In this document: positions 11,106 to 23,622 of the stretch, in pieces
Layout of the letters: each line of letters begins with the position of its first letter
Numbering within the stretch: position 1 is the first letter of the stretch
Assembly: GCF_019320115.1 (NCBI RefSeq)
Contig: NC_089598.1
Location: 87,249,560 to 87,313,559, forward strand
Reading direction: 5' to 3'
DNA length: 64,000 nucleotides
Origin: Miscanthus floridulus
Lineage: Eukaryota; Streptophyta; Magnoliopsida; Poales; Poaceae
Position numbers and translations under genes: made by a program
The notes under the pieces: generated by a model
Databases searched by the model: none
Seen by the model: the letters and a program-made list of their open reading frames with translations, nothing else
What the model was told of the DNA's origin: nothing

Positions 11106-14100
11106 GTGAACTACAAGACCAGTGGAAGTTATTGGGTTATTGATAGTTGTTGCATACAACATATGACCGGTGATCCTCGTATGTTCACCTCACTAGATGA
11201 AGAAGTAGATGGATAAGAAAGAATCACGTTTGGAGATAATTCAAAGGGCAAGGTTAAAGGATTGGGTAAAGTGGCAATATCAAATGATTATTCTATCTCA
11301 AATGTGCTATATGTTGCTTCATTGAGCTTCAACTTGCTACCCGTTGGACAATTATGTGATCTTGGCTTCCAATGCTTGTTCACCGAGAAGGAAGTCATTG
11401 TATCTAAGAAGATGATGATCAAGTGATATTCAAAGGATTTAGATACAACAACCTATATCTAGTGGATTTCACCTCCAAAGATGCAAATTTGAAGACTTGC
11501 CTATTCACCAAAACAACACTTGGGTGGCTATGGCATAGAAGACTTGCTCATGTTAGGATGAGCTCACTCAAGAAGCTAATGAAGAATGATTTGGTGAGAG
11601 GGTTGAAGGATGTGAAGTTTGAGAAGGACAAGCTTTGTAGTGCATGTCAAGCCGGCATGCAAGTTGCAAATACTCATCCAACCAAAGCTTTCATGTCAAC
11701 CACAAGAGTGCTAGAACTCCTTCACATAGATTTATTTGGACCAACAACATACAAGTGTTTAGGAGGAAATCTTTATTGTCTTTTGATTGTTGATGACTAT
11801 TCAAGATATACATGAGTATTCTTCCTTCATGACAAATCTGAAGTTGCATCTTCCTTCAAGAAGTTTACTAAGAGAGCATAAAATGAATTTGAAGTGAAGC
11901 TCAAGAAGATTAGAAGTGACAATGGGAAGGAATTTGACAACACAAACATAGAAGCCTATTGTGATGAAGTTAGGATCAAGCATGAGGTCTCTGCAACATA
12001 TACTCCTCAACAAAATGGTGTAGTTGAGAGAAAGAACCGGACATTAATCACTCTTGCAAGAACAATGCTAGATGAGTACAACACCTCCGAAGCTCTATGG
12101 GCGGAAGCTATCAACACCGCATGCTATGCATCTAACCGCCTATTCTTTCAAAAGTTCCTCAGCAAGACACCTTATGAGTTGCTCAATGGGAAGAAGCCGG
12201 ACGTCTCTTTCTTTAGGGTGTTTGGTTGCAAATGCTGCATCTACAAGAAGCGGCAACACCTAGGGAAGTTTCAAAGATGTTGTGATATTAATTTTCTTGT
12301 TGGTTACTCATCAAAGTCCAAAGCATATAGAGTATTTAATCATACCACCGGCTTGGTTGAAGAAACATATGATGTGAAATTTGATGAATCTAACAGCTTC
12401 CAAGGAGCACATGAGAATCTTGATGATGTAGGTGATGAACCATTGAGGGAGGCTATGAAGAACATTCTGGTTGGAGACATCAAGCCTAAAGATGATAAAG
12501 ATGATATACAAGTGATTGATCCACCTTATTCATCAAGTGTGCCACAAGATTGTGATAAAGATGGGAGAGTAGAAAATGAAGATACTCATGTCTCCCATGA
12601 ACAAATAGTGATACAAGCACAAGATGTTGATGCTCCACAACCTCCTCCTCAAGTGGTCAATAGAAGAAATACACATCTACTACAAGATCATCCATAAGAT
12701 CTCATCATAGGGAATCCATCAAAGGGTGTAATGACTCGCTCACAAAAACTTGCTTCATTTATTGCTCATCACTCTTTTGTCTCTTGCTATGAGCCTACCA
12801 AGGTAGAAGAAGCTCTTCAAGATTCAGATTGGATAAATGTCATGCATGAAGAGTTGAACAACTTCACCCGCAATGAAGTTTGGACTCTTGAAGAGTGGCC
12901 AAAAGATACAAGAGTCATTGGAACAAAGTGGGTGTTCCGCAACAAGCAAGATGATCAAGGCATAGTTGTGAGGAACAAGGCAAGATTAGTTGCAAAGGGG
13001 TTCTCTCAAGTTGAATGATTGGATTTTGGAGAGACCTTTGCACCGGTTGCAAGACTAGAAGCCATTTGTATCCCCCTTACATATGCATCACATCATGAAA
13101 TGAAATTATATCAAATGAATGTGAAAAGTGCATTTTTAAATGGCTTTATTAATGAACTAGTCTATGTTGATCAACCACCCGGGTTTGAAGACCCTAGATA
13201 TCCTAATCATGTTTATAGGTTGTCTAAGGCATTATATGGGCTTAAGCAAGCCCCAAGAGCTTGGTATGAGCGCCTTCGGGACTTCCTCATTGAGAAGGGC
13301 TTCACCATCAGGAAGGTTGACACCACACTATTCACCAAGAAGCTTGATGGACACATCTTCATTTGTCAAGTGTATGTTGATGATATCATCTTTGGATCAT
13401 CAAATGAAGATTCTTGCAAAGAGTTTGGTGAATTCATGTCAAAGGAGTTTGAGATGTCAATGATTGGAGCGTTTACATTCTTTCTTGGTTTTTAAGTCAA
13501 GCAAATGAGAGAAGGGATTTTCATCTCTCAAGAGAAATATACAAATGATCTTCTCAAGAGATTCAAGATGGATGAATGTAAGCCAATCAAGACACCAATG
13601 TCAACTAATGGACATCTCGGCCTAGATGAGGAAGGTAACATGACTGATCAAACTATCTACCGCTCTATGATTGGTAGCTTGTTATATTTAACCGCATCTA
13701 GGCCCGATATCATATTTAGTGTGCGTATGTGTGCTACATTTCAAGCTAATCCTAAGAAAACTCATTTGATTGCCGTAAAAAGAATCCTTAGGTATCTTAA
13801 GCGCACACCAAGCATTGGCCTTTGGTATCCCAAAGGAGCTATGTTTGAATTAGTTGGCTATTCCGATTCGGATTATGCCGGTTGCAAAGTTGATAGAAAA
13901 AGCATATCCGGAGGATGCCATTTGCTTGGTAGATCACTTGTGTCTTGGTCCTCCAAGAAACAAAATAGTGTGGCCTTGTCTACCGCCGAAGCAGAATACA
14001 TTGCCGCGGGTGCTTGTTGTGCACAAATACTTTACATGAAGCAAACTTTGCTAGACTATGGTGTAGTTCTAGAAAAAGTACCTCTTTTGTGCGACAATGA

Positions 14101-14332
14101 AAGTGCGGTAAAACTTGCAAATAATCCGGTTCAACACTCTCACACCAAGCACATAGATATCCGACATCACTTTCTTAGAGATCATGTTGCTAAAAATGAT
14201 ATATCATTAGAAGGTGTAAGGACCGAGGATCAATTGGCGGATATCTTCACTAAACCGCTACATGAGGTGACTTTTTGTCGATAGCGGAATGAGCTCAGTG
14301 TTCTTGATTTTAGTAACTTCACTAGAAAATGA
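11106..14332 (+). pseudogene. Element A pol: protease, integrase, RT, RNase H (broken)
   Basis: The order protease-integrase-RT-RNase H is Copia type. The protease shows YWVIDSCC where D-S-G is expected (about 11140-11160). The integrase zinc-binding region (WHRRLAH...CSAC) is near 11530-11650. Catalytic landmarks are LHIDLFGP, IVDDYSRYT, RSDNGKEF and QQNGVVERKNRT. RT carries YVDDIIFGS near 13375. RNase H carries SDSDYAGC, STAEAEY and CDNESAVKLANNP. Breaks seen: stops near 11214 (TAA), 11813 (TGA), 11879 (TAA), 12695 (TAA), 13016 (TGA), 13493 (TAA) and 14282 (TAG), plus a frameshift near 11420. The final stop is TGA 14330-14332. Most stops are explained by C-to-T or G-to-A transitions. It is dead. 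Confidence 0.85.
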
Positions 14333-15831
14333 GCTTGTGTTGTCCCTTGCATTGCATTGTAATATACAATATGTTTAATTTTTGGTAATGCATATAGGGC
14401 TTGTCTAACATGGTTAAGATAACCGCCGCAAAGTGTGTGAAGAAGCTTAACCTTGGATCAAACTTGACAAGCAACTAGATTTAGTTTCAAGTATTGCATT
14501 GCATATGCATGAATGTTGCTTTGTCGTTTATCTTCAATTGCCCTCTTATTGCCTATTTTCTTAAAAAGAATTATAGCCTAAGACAAAATATTTTTGAAAA
14601 ACTTGAGGGTTTGAGAGAGGTCACTCACATCAGTCCGAATTGGTGTTTATTTGGATCTTATTGGAGTTGGGACTTGATTGGGAACAGGCAGCACAAAGGA
14701 CTTTGAAGATTTGCTGGAAAAAGGGTGATCGAACGCTGCACCGGACTCTGATGTCTAGCGTCCGGTCAGTTCACAGGAGGTGAGCTGCTGCTGAGAAGGA
14801 GTGACTGGACGCTGAAACAGTGTTCTCCCAGCATCCGGTCAGATGGCGATCCAGTGTCCAGTCGATCGAAGATGATGAAGGCAGCTTGCATCGGACTCTG
14901 GCTGCATCCGGTCGGGGTTCATCGGACGCGTTCGGTAGTGATTCTAGGGGTTTTGGACCTCTCTAGAATCGATAGGACGCTGGGTGGCAGCGTCCGGTTG
15001 CTGTCACCGGAGTGCCCGGTCAATAGGGAACGTGCGGGTTCAGGTTTCTTTTCTCTGTTTCCTTTTCTGTCTCATTGGGGACCCCATATAACTGTTGCCG
15101 CGTTTGACCTAAGGCCCCAATCCCGTGCCGTCATCGTCGTTCCCAAGCCAAACCGCCGCGCCCATCCTCTGCGCCGCTGCTAGCTCCGCGCCATGCGCCA
15201 CCGCCGCCGTTGCCCGCGCCCCGCCGCTGCGCCACGCCTGCACCACCGCTCGTGCCTCCACGCCATGCGCCACCGCCGCTGCTACCCACGCTCCATCGCT
15301 GCCTGCGCCGCCGCTCGCGCCTCCGCACCGTGCGCCACCGCCACCGCACCCCGCGCCGCCGTGCCCTGCCCGAGCGCCAGCGCCGTCGAGCCCTTGTTCC
15401 AGCGCCGTCGAGCTCTTGCCCTAGCCCGTGCTCGTGCTTCTACTTCACGTGCCTAAGACACATTGCAGTGCCCTGCATCCTCTATCGCCGATCCACGCCA
15501 CTGCAACCCTAATCACCTGTTGCCGACCCGGTGGTCCCCCGATCCATTCCTCTTCTTATCATTTCGCCGGTTCGTCAGGTAGCAAGCCCTCAGTTCTAAT
15601 TTTGCATCTAATTGCTTGCTTTCCTAGGGTTTCGTATCTCTAGATGAATAATAAAAATTATTTGTATACCCCCTATTCTATCGTGCAACGAGTCGGTGCC
15701 ATTGTGGTCCTATTTATAGTTGTTAGTCAACTCGGGGCCAAGCTCGCGAGTACGGATCAAGGCCAAGCCTCGAAAGTGACAGTTGATAGTTGATCTTCGT
15801 CAGTGGCAGTTGTTCTTTTTAGATCCATCAG
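14333..15831 (+). other. Element A pol-env spacer with CCGGACGC motifs
   Basis: No credible ORF. Between about 14725 and 15030 it repeats the same GACCGGACGC/GCGTCCGGTC motifs found in the A and B LTRs, mostly decayed. From 15110 to 15510 it is GC-rich with CCGCGCC-type runs that give Ala/Pro/Arg shadow ORFs in every frame. Confidence 0.6.
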
Positions 15832-15946
15832 ATGGCTCGTGTCAAGAATATTGGAGGTGGTCCCGGTGATGAGGATCCGAGGCCCCCGCCTCGCTTGCCT
15901 GCAGATCCAAAAGGCAAGGCAACGAAGAAGCTTGCAACAAAGAAGA
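15832..15946 (+). pseudogene. Element A env-like ORF, first segment
   Basis: ATG at 15832 opens MARVKNIGGGPGDEDPRPPP, the start of the second (env-like) ORF known downstream of pol in SIRE-lineage elements. After about 38 codons it is interrupted by element C at 15947. The same frame context resumes at 19939 with KWKYPVSDTARAAV. The role of this ORF is not established; the env-like label is family convention. Confidence 0.7.
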
Positions 15947-15981
15947 TGATGAGGACATGACACCCATGCATATGACCATGA

Positions 15982-16758
15982 TGGAAACGGGGATCTCGAT
16001 CTTCCATCAGGTACAGGTAACTATCGTTGTGGCGGAGAATGACACATCGATCCGGCTTCAGATCGAAAGATCAAACCCTGCAATCTTAGCATCACAACTC
16101 CTCTAGTTATTAACCAAGACACGTATCTAGTTGACCTCACCAAGAAGGCTAATCCTTGCCTACGCAACAAAGAACACAAGCAAGAACAAGAAAGAAAGCA
16201 ACCAAATTGCAGATGAATGATTAATCTCACAAAGTTGATGTCTCACAAACCGATGAACGACGAAACTATTCTTGACAGATTAATCTACGCAAAACCCAAA
16301 ACCTAATGCCGGCGGTGGTGTATGATTATAAAGGTCTTAGGGTCATCGCCTACCCTGGACGTGCCCCCTAATGGGCCCAAACATGATACACGGTCCAACG
16401 GAGCAAAAGACGGTGTCGTAGCACCCTAGCAGATTCTGGACGCTGACTTGTTTCAATGATTCCTGTTGATTATGAAGTCCTTTTGATGTGAGACCACATG
16501 GATTGGCTTCCTTATCAAATTAGCTTTCCAACCATATGTGGATCATCGAAAACAGAGTCCGAATACATCCTGGGTGACCAGTTTAAGGCAGACTGGTCCT
16601 GGAGGACTTGAACTTGAGTTGCTTTGGGCCTCCACCTCGGGGACTCGAACTGAATTAGCCTCGGGCCTCCTTCTTGACTTGGACACCCTTGCTGGCCTTC
16701 TACCCCTCCATACCATGTGCCAAACATGGTCATATGCATGGGTGTCATGTCCTCATCA
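15982..16758 (-). repeat. Element C 3' LTR
   Basis: 777 bp, a direct repeat of 19162-19938 with scattered substitutions. On the sense (-) strand it starts TGATGAGGACATG at 16758 next to the polypurine tract and ends at 15982. Confidence 0.85.
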
Positions 16759-17975
16759 TCCTCCCCTTCTTGACGAAAAGCCGTCCTCGGTGTCAATTGT
16801 GCTTGAAACTGATCCTGCACAACATAAAGGAGAACGGGGTTGCAAAGACAAAGGGAACTGAAATAAATGTGAGAAGGAACGTGACCATGTTTCCAAGAAA
16901 TTTCAGCAAGCATGTAAACTCCATGATCCGAATGCACACGATGTATGTCAACACTATCCTGCAAAAGATTAGAACTAACCAAAGACAATGCAGGAATAGA
17001 TGGTCTAGCAGACAAAGGTAGCCACCAACAATGCTCCCCTTCTTGGAAGTGAACTTGTTTCTTTGAGGAACATGAGAAAATATTTGTATTATTATAGCTG
17101 CCCTCTAAACGATCATAACCTTGTACAACAAAAGAAAAATTCATATTACTATGAATGTATACTCGATGTATCATATATTGTCCCTTGTTGTTATATTTGC
17201 CAATAACATGATATGTGTGTTTAGAAAACCAAGGCAAATCAGCATATTTAAAAAGGCTCTCCTCCAAACAATCTAGGTTACACAAAACATCAAATTCAAT
17301 GTAACCCAAAGTATGTAATGAAGACAACAGTTTGAACTCATCAGTTTTATTAGCAATATGAATAACATGTTTATTTTCAACACAAGTGACTGGTTCCAAA
17401 ACATGTAAAACTAAAGCATCATCAACCAATTCATCTTTATCACAAGGAACTTCAAGCAGATTATCATGGGACAGAGATAAATCAAGAGAGGGTTCCACTA
17501 ACAATTACTCTATGATAGCCTGGTTTGTGGAAAATTTTAGTACATTAAAACATTTCTTACCTTCCGTGAGTGTAGCACCATGAGCATTACCTGTGTTCTC
17601 AGCAGGAGTAATAGGTGCATTGTGAAGTGATGGTTCTGAATTTACATATGAGGTTGTGAGCTCCTCATTTTCTTCCATGTCATCCTCTTGCTTATGGACA
17701 TTATCCTACAGAAGGTTAGTCATAGCAAGAGGAATAACAGCAGACTCTTCCTCTAAATGGTGCACCTCAGCATATGAAGTCAAAACAAGAGGTGGATTAA
17801 CAAATGTTTCTCACCAATATAAAGCAGAATGTCGCAAAACACTAGCTGCATTTTTTACCTTTCTCCTTGGACACATAAAGCGAGTAGCAAATATGTTATC
17901 TATGGCAATTTCTCACTCCATGTACTCATTAGCACCTATACCATCATAAGTTGGTGGATACGAACAACCTATCAT
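16515..17975 (-). pseudogene. Element C gag-like ORF (broken)
   Basis: It starts at ATG 17975 (MIGCSYPPTYDGIG). It then reads NEYMEWEIAIDNIFATRFM, which resembles retrotransposon gag proteins of the Ty3/Gypsy type, although the primer site is the initiator-Met type. Stops near 17818 (TGA), 17705 (TAG) and 17506 (TAA) break it. A 329-codon open stretch, 17504-16515, follows and runs through the polypurine tract into the 3' LTR. I recognise no enzyme motif in that stretch. It is probably a structural protein remnant of a non-autonomous element. Confidence 0.55.
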
Positions 17976-19145
17976 TGTTAGAAGACAGCAAAAGACAACA
18001 CAAAAGTATTATCCCTATCAAATGACTATGTGGTTGCAGTGGTGTCACTTTTTATAGCAAGTGAAAGCGTCTTACTAAGCTCTTACAAAGTTCTTACCAA
18101 CGCAAGCAGTGGGCGATACAATCGGCGGCTGGTTCGTGATACCTATGAGGCAGTGGTATCGAGATTGCAAGGCCCTTTTTCTGTACTGATCTGAAGAGTT
18201 TGTGGAGCTTAGAAGGCACACAAAGAATAATATGTATATTTACCACACAAGTCAGTGACAGAAATTAATGCTAAATTATAGTCCAAAGTACTTGTTCTCG
18301 TTGCTGGTCTAAAATATTCCAAGTACCAGGTGTGTAACAAACAAGTATGGTGGATAGCAAGGTGACAGGGGTGTAAAAAATAAGTATGTGGATGGCAATA
18401 GCAACACAAACAAGAAACCAGACAGCACACACCAACACAACTCACTTTGTCCTTCTCTATGTGCTCCTCTAGATATTGTTCCTCTTTTGCCCCTCTCTTT
18501 TTTCTAATTTTTTGGGATATCGTTGTTTTTTTTGGAAAATTTTGACTTTTTATTTTTATTTTTTTGATATTTTTCCTTTACTTAAGAGCACAAAAGAAGT
18601 AACCATAGAAAATATGAGCCTAAACAAGTGAAAGACGTGGCCTGTGAAAATTTCAGAAGACGTGCTCAAAAACGACAAAAAGCTTGTGACCACGAAAAGA
18701 GGATCTTGTGACCAGTTTTTGACCAAATTAGAATTCTCTGACCCTGGCAAAGCCGAGGATGGATGGATCCAAATTTTTTTTTTGATTGATTTTGATATAT
18801 GGAACGTCGAAATCCGAGTTCATATACGAAAACTAGACCGGTTTTAAGAATTGACTCCAAATTAGAGGACAAAATGAAACAATGTACGCAAAATTGGTCA
18901 CCGAAGCAAAGATTTGATGGAAACGATGGGGGAAACACATGAACTAGACTCTAACATGACTTAACCGGCAACAAGACCTTGACTAGGACACAAACTCAAT
19001 ACGATGGACTCTGAAACTAAAATATACAAAGGCTATGGTGCGGAAGGTTCTAGGACATGAAAAAACAAGTATGGCACTAGACTATGGGACGAATACAAAA
19101 CACTCAAACCTAGAGGATAAATATGAACCTGACGGTATACCTTAG
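17976..19145 (-). other. Element C leader between primer site and gag-like ORF
   Basis: About 1.2 kb with no credible coding frame, consistent with an untranslated leader of a non-autonomous LTR element. Confidence 0.55.
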
Positions 19146-19156
19146 CTCTGATACCA
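19146..19156 (-). other. Primer-binding site of element C
   Basis: CTCTGATACCA on the + strand, i.e. TGGTATCAGAG on the element's sense strand, five bases inside the 5' LTR boundary at 19162. Confidence 0.8.
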
Positions 19157-19161
19157 CTTAA

Positions 19162-19938
19162 TGAAAACGGAGATCCCAATCTTTCATCAGGTACAGGTAA
19201 CTATCGTTGTGGTGGAGAATGATACACCGATCCGGCTTTAGATCGAACCCTGCAATCTTAGCACCACAACTCCTCTGGTTATCAACCGAGAGACGTATCC
19301 GGTTGACCTCGCCAAGAAGGCTAATCCTTGCCTGCGCAATGAAGAACACAAGCAAGAACAAGAAAGAAAGCAACCAAATTGCAGATGAATGATTAATCTC
19401 ACGAAGTTGGGGTCTCATAAACTGATGAACAGCGAAACTGTTCTTGATAGATTAATCTAAGAAAAACCCAAAACCTAATAATGGCAGTGGCGTATGATTA
19501 TAAAGGTCTTAGGGTCGTCGCCTACCCTAGACGCGCCCCTAATGGGCCCAAACATGATAGACGGTCCAACGGACCAAAAGACGGTGTCGCAGCACCCTAG
19601 CAAATTTTGGATGCTGACTTGTTTCGACGATTCCCATTGATTATGAAGTCCTTTTGATGTTAGACCACTTGGATTGGCTTCCTTATCAAATTAGCTTTCC
19701 AACCATATGTAGATCGTTGAAAACAGAGTCCGAATGCGTCCTGAGTGACCAGTTTAAGGCAGACTAGTCCTAGAGGCTACGACAGACTTGAACTTGAGTT
19801 GCTTTGGGCTTCCACCTCGGGGACTCGAACCAAATTAGCCTCGGGCCTTCTTCTTGATTTGGACACCGTTGCTGGCCTCCTACCCCTCCATACCATGTGC
19901 CAAACATGGTCATATGCATGGGTGTCATGTCCTCATCA
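19162..19938 (-). repeat. Element C 5' LTR
   Basis: 777 bp. On the sense strand it starts TGATGAGGACATG at 19938 and ends TTTTCA at 19162, next to the primer-binding site. Confidence 0.85.
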
Positions 19939-21635
19939 GAAGTGGAAGTATCCAGTTTCAGATACAGCTAGAGCAGCCGTAGTTGCAGCAGCAGCAGAGC
20001 GTGCAGAGGCAGGAGGTGCTAGGAGCGGAGTCTAGATCGTAGATCAGCTCTCTCCATCTACGAGAGCTGCACTAGAGTAGGTTGAGCGCCGTCATGGTGG
20101 TCCAGCTAGGACTGTCATGGTTGCGGGACGACGAGTTGTCTTGGATGAGAGTCAGCATCAGGGGGGTCACAACAGGAGTCATAGCCAGAAACGCAGACTC
20201 AGGAGGGAGAGCAGGTCGTGGAGACATAGCAGGCACCTCAGCCATAGCTTTGCCACTCTGGTCGTACCCGTGTGCCAGTCACTTCGAGGTCAGAGACCCA
20301 GCGAAGGGGTTCACGTCCACCGCCTAGACCATAGGGTCCGCCCCAGTGACCCACTTGGATTTGAGGGTCACCATGGCCAAGCAGGTTCAGTAGCTCAGAT
20401 TTGTGGATTTTGAACACAGTGGTTTCCACCGAGGCGGGATGAGCGTGCTTCAAAGGGTTTCTACACACCTCTATAGGAAGATTTCTATAATGCATATCTT
20501 AACAGTGGGACTGTATTCAGATCTCAGAGGGTGTGTAACATTGAGACCATTGTAGCAGCAGCTGGAGAGCACATTCGCCCCTACCTATCTTACCTACCAG
20601 GGCTAATAGACTTACTTGGATGGATAGACTTATATGTTCTATCTTGGGTTCATCGGTTCTATGCTTCTCTCTGGATTGACCCACAGCACAGATTTATACA
20701 CTTTGCATTCAGTGGCAGAGATTACAAGCTGATGGCCACTAGGATCAGAGAGATACTTAGGCTTTAGGAGTAGTCCGTCCGACTACATGAGGTTTGCTAT
20801 GGACAGACAGCGCCCCCCAGATGCCCTCATGGCGGTATGGTGCCCCCTACAAATCTAGTTCGCCACTGCTTCACAGAGCCATTCGACGAGGGGTCTAGCA
20901 GGACACCCAGTGATCTCACTCCCACTGCTAGAGTGCTTGATGCCATTATGAGGAGGACACTGCTTTCGAGGATGGGGTATCGTGAGGGCTTGACTCGCAT
21001 ACAGTTGTGGTTACTAAACTCTGATGCAGTAGACAGTGTTTGATATTTAGGATCTCCTTCTATCAGAGATGGAGGATACTATTGTAGAGAGGTTTAGGGG
21101 TCACAGGTAGCTGTCGTATGCTCACTGGATTACATTCCTGATCCATAGGGCAGTTACTGTGAGGCCACCAGAGATGCTGGTAGAGTATAGTGGTGCTACT
21201 ATAGAGTTCCCTGCATACAACATGACTCAGATGATCCGCCATGGTGCAGTGAGGACACCCAGCTAGCCAAGCCGATGTCCAGAGGTGCTAGAGACTGTAG
21301 CTCAGCAGGATGAGACTATCAGGGGCATAGCAGCTATAGAGGAGGAGCAACTTGATGCTCAGCAGGAGGGGATGGTCGAGAGTGACCCTAGTGACAGCTC
21401 AGATGAGGACTACCGGGACATTCCTCAGATGCCTCCACGTCGACATAACCATGAGGCCGGTAGCTCCAATTCAGCTCCACCTGCACTGTAGACAGACCCT
21501 GCTCTACTTACCATACTTGAGCGGATGAGGTAGCATCATGCCTGCCAGGCTCAGGAGACCGCCGCCATTTTTGCACAGTTTCAGACTTGGCAGGATGAGT
21601 TTCAGCGGCAGCAGTAGGCCATATAGCAGCAGCAG
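19939..21635 (+). pseudogene. Element A env-like ORF, middle segment (broken)
   Basis: It resumes after element C with KWKYPVSDTARAAV and an Ala-rich stretch. It continues through several frames because of stops and indels. Recognisable later pieces are 20531-20767 (AAGEHIRPYLSYLPGLIDLL) and 20839-21043, then an acidic Ser/Asp stretch at 21285-21491, then Gln-rich coding (CAG repeats) up to the B insertion. It belongs to the post-pol ORF of SIRE-lineage elements. No transmembrane pattern is clear. Confidence 0.55.
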
Positions 21636-21640
21636 CAGGT

Positions 21641-23608
21641 GAAAGGTCCTAATGGCTAGAGGGAGGGGGTGAATAGCCTAATAAAAATTTCTATAACAAC
21701 ACTTAACAAAATGGTTAGATAATTATGAGGCGAAGCAAGTGTTACGCTAGCCTACTCAAAATGCAAGCTACCTACCATAATTCTAGTTTAGATAGTATCT
21801 ATTCACACAATAGCTATGACACTACCCTATGTTAGTGTGCTCTGAAAGGCTAACTAAAGATCCACACCAACCAAGCAAGCAAGCTCTCACAACTAGCTAC
21901 ACTAAAGAGCTTGACAACTAGTTTGTGGTAATATAAAGAGAGTGATCAAGAAGGTTATACCACCGTGTAGATGAAGAAACCAATCAATCACAAGGATGAA
22001 TAACAATGAAGACCAGTCAACTCGGAATCAATGATGAACACAATGATTTTTTACCGAGGTTCACTTGCTTGCCGGCAAGCTACTCCTCGTTGTGGCGATT
22101 CACTCACTTAGAGGTTCACGCACTAATTGGCTTCATACGCCAAACCCTCAATAGGGTGCTGCACAACCAACACAAGATGAGGATCACACAAGCCACGAGC
22201 AATCCACTAGAGTACCTTTTGGCTCTCCACCGGGGAAAGGTCAAGAACCCCTCACAATCACTACGATCGGAGCCGGAGACAGTCACCACCCTCCGCTCAA
22301 CGATCCTCGCTGCTCCAAGTCATCTAGGTGGCGGCAACCACCAAGAGTAACAAGTGAAACCCGCAGCAAAACACGAACACCAAGTGCCTCTAGATGCAAA
22401 CACTCAAGCAATGCACTTGGATTCTCTCCCAATCTCACAAAGATGATGAATCAATGATGGAGATGAGTGGGAGGGCTTTGGCTAAGCTCACAAGGTTGCT
22501 ATGTCAATGCAAATGGCCAAGAGAGTGAGCTTGAACCGGCCATGGGGCTTAAATAGAAGCCCCCACGAAATAGAGCCGTTGTACCCCTTCACTGGGTACA
22601 GCGCGGGGTGACCGGACGCTCCGGTCATATCGACTGGACGCTGGCCCTCAGCGTCCGGTCACGTGGTTCATGCCACGTGTCCCCAGCTTCAAATACTGTT
22701 CGTCAGATTTCAACGGTCATCAGTTGACCGGACGCGTCAGTTAGAAAGTGACCGGACGCTGGACCTCAACGTCCGGTCGTTTCCAGTAAGGTTCCAAACA
22801 TGAATTTTCACAACCGGACGCGTCCGGTCATGCCCGATCGGACTCACCCAGCGTCCAGTCAATCAATGTCTCCTCTGTGCACCTCACGTCAACGTACGTC
22901 AGCACTGACCGAACGCACCCTGCCAGCGTCCGGTCGTAGAGCGACCCAGCGTCCGGTCGTTTGACCGACGCCAGCGTCTTCGCTGATACATCTGACCGGA
23001 TGCGCCGGTCCAACCATGGCCAGTGTCTAGTCACTCCCAGTGACCTCCATCTTTTCTGTCTAGGGCACCGGTGGCACCGTCGGACTGTTCGCACTCTACG
23101 GGCAGACACTCCACCGGTGGAGTTTCTTACCCTTGCTCCCAAACTTCACCACCCTTGATCAAATGTGCCAACCACCAAGTGTATCACCTTGTGCACATGT
23201 GTTAGCATATTTTCACAAACATTTTCAAGGGTGTTAGCACTCCACTAGATCCTAAATGCATATGCAATGAGTTAGAGCATCTAGTGGCACTTTGATAACT
23301 GCATTCCGATACGAGTTTCACTCCTCTTAATAGTATGGCTATCAATCCTAAATGTGATCACACTCTCTAAGTGTCTTGATCACTAAAACAAAATAGCTCC
23401 TATGGTTTATACCTTTGCCTTGAGATTTTTGTTTTTCTCTTTCTTCTTTCCAAGTCCAAGCACTTGATCATCATCATGGCATCATCATCATGTTATGATC
23501 TTCATTTGCTTCACCACTTAGAGTGTGCTACCTATCTCATGATCACTTGATAAACTAGGTTAGCACTTAGGGTTTCATCAATTCACCAAAACCAAACTAG
23601 AGCTTTCA
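21641..23608 (-). repeat. Element B 3' LTR
   Basis: 1,968 bp from TGAAAGGTCC to AGAGCTTTCA on the + strand. Contains many CCGGACGC-type motifs at 22605-23035. Confidence 0.9.
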
Positions 23609-23622
23609 ATCTCCTCCTTTTT
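23609..23622 (-). other. Polypurine tract of element B
   Basis: Sense-strand AAAAAGGAGGAGAT abuts the LTR, closely matching the element A tract. Confidence 0.8.

Larger units (their letters stand above)
15947..19938 (-). mobile_element. Element C: non-autonomous LTR retrotransposon with a 34-bp inverted terminal extension
   Basis: It is inserted in the element A env-like ORF in antisense. Two 777-bp LTRs (15982-16758 and 19162-19938) bracket an internal region. The primer-binding site (TGGTATCAGAG, - strand, 19156-19146) lies beside the right LTR and the polypurine tract (AAGAAGGGGAGGA, - strand, 16771-16759) beside the left, so transcription runs right to left. The only ORF is gag-like; I see no protease, RT or integrase. 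The left edge carries 34 extra bases, 15947-15980, that exactly reverse-complement the far end 19905-19938. The target duplication GAAGA (15942-15946) / GAAGT (19939-19943) lies outside this extension, so the extension was there at integration. Confidence 0.8.

Noticed and set aside
15125..15512. Several Ala/Pro/Arg-rich open frames
   Set aside because: They arise from CCGCGCC-type runs in the element A spacer; all frames look alike.
22600..23040. CRISPR-like impression from regularly recurring CCGGACGC units
   Set aside because: The units are short, occur in both orientations, are unevenly spaced, and lie in LTR U3 regions of a plant genome.
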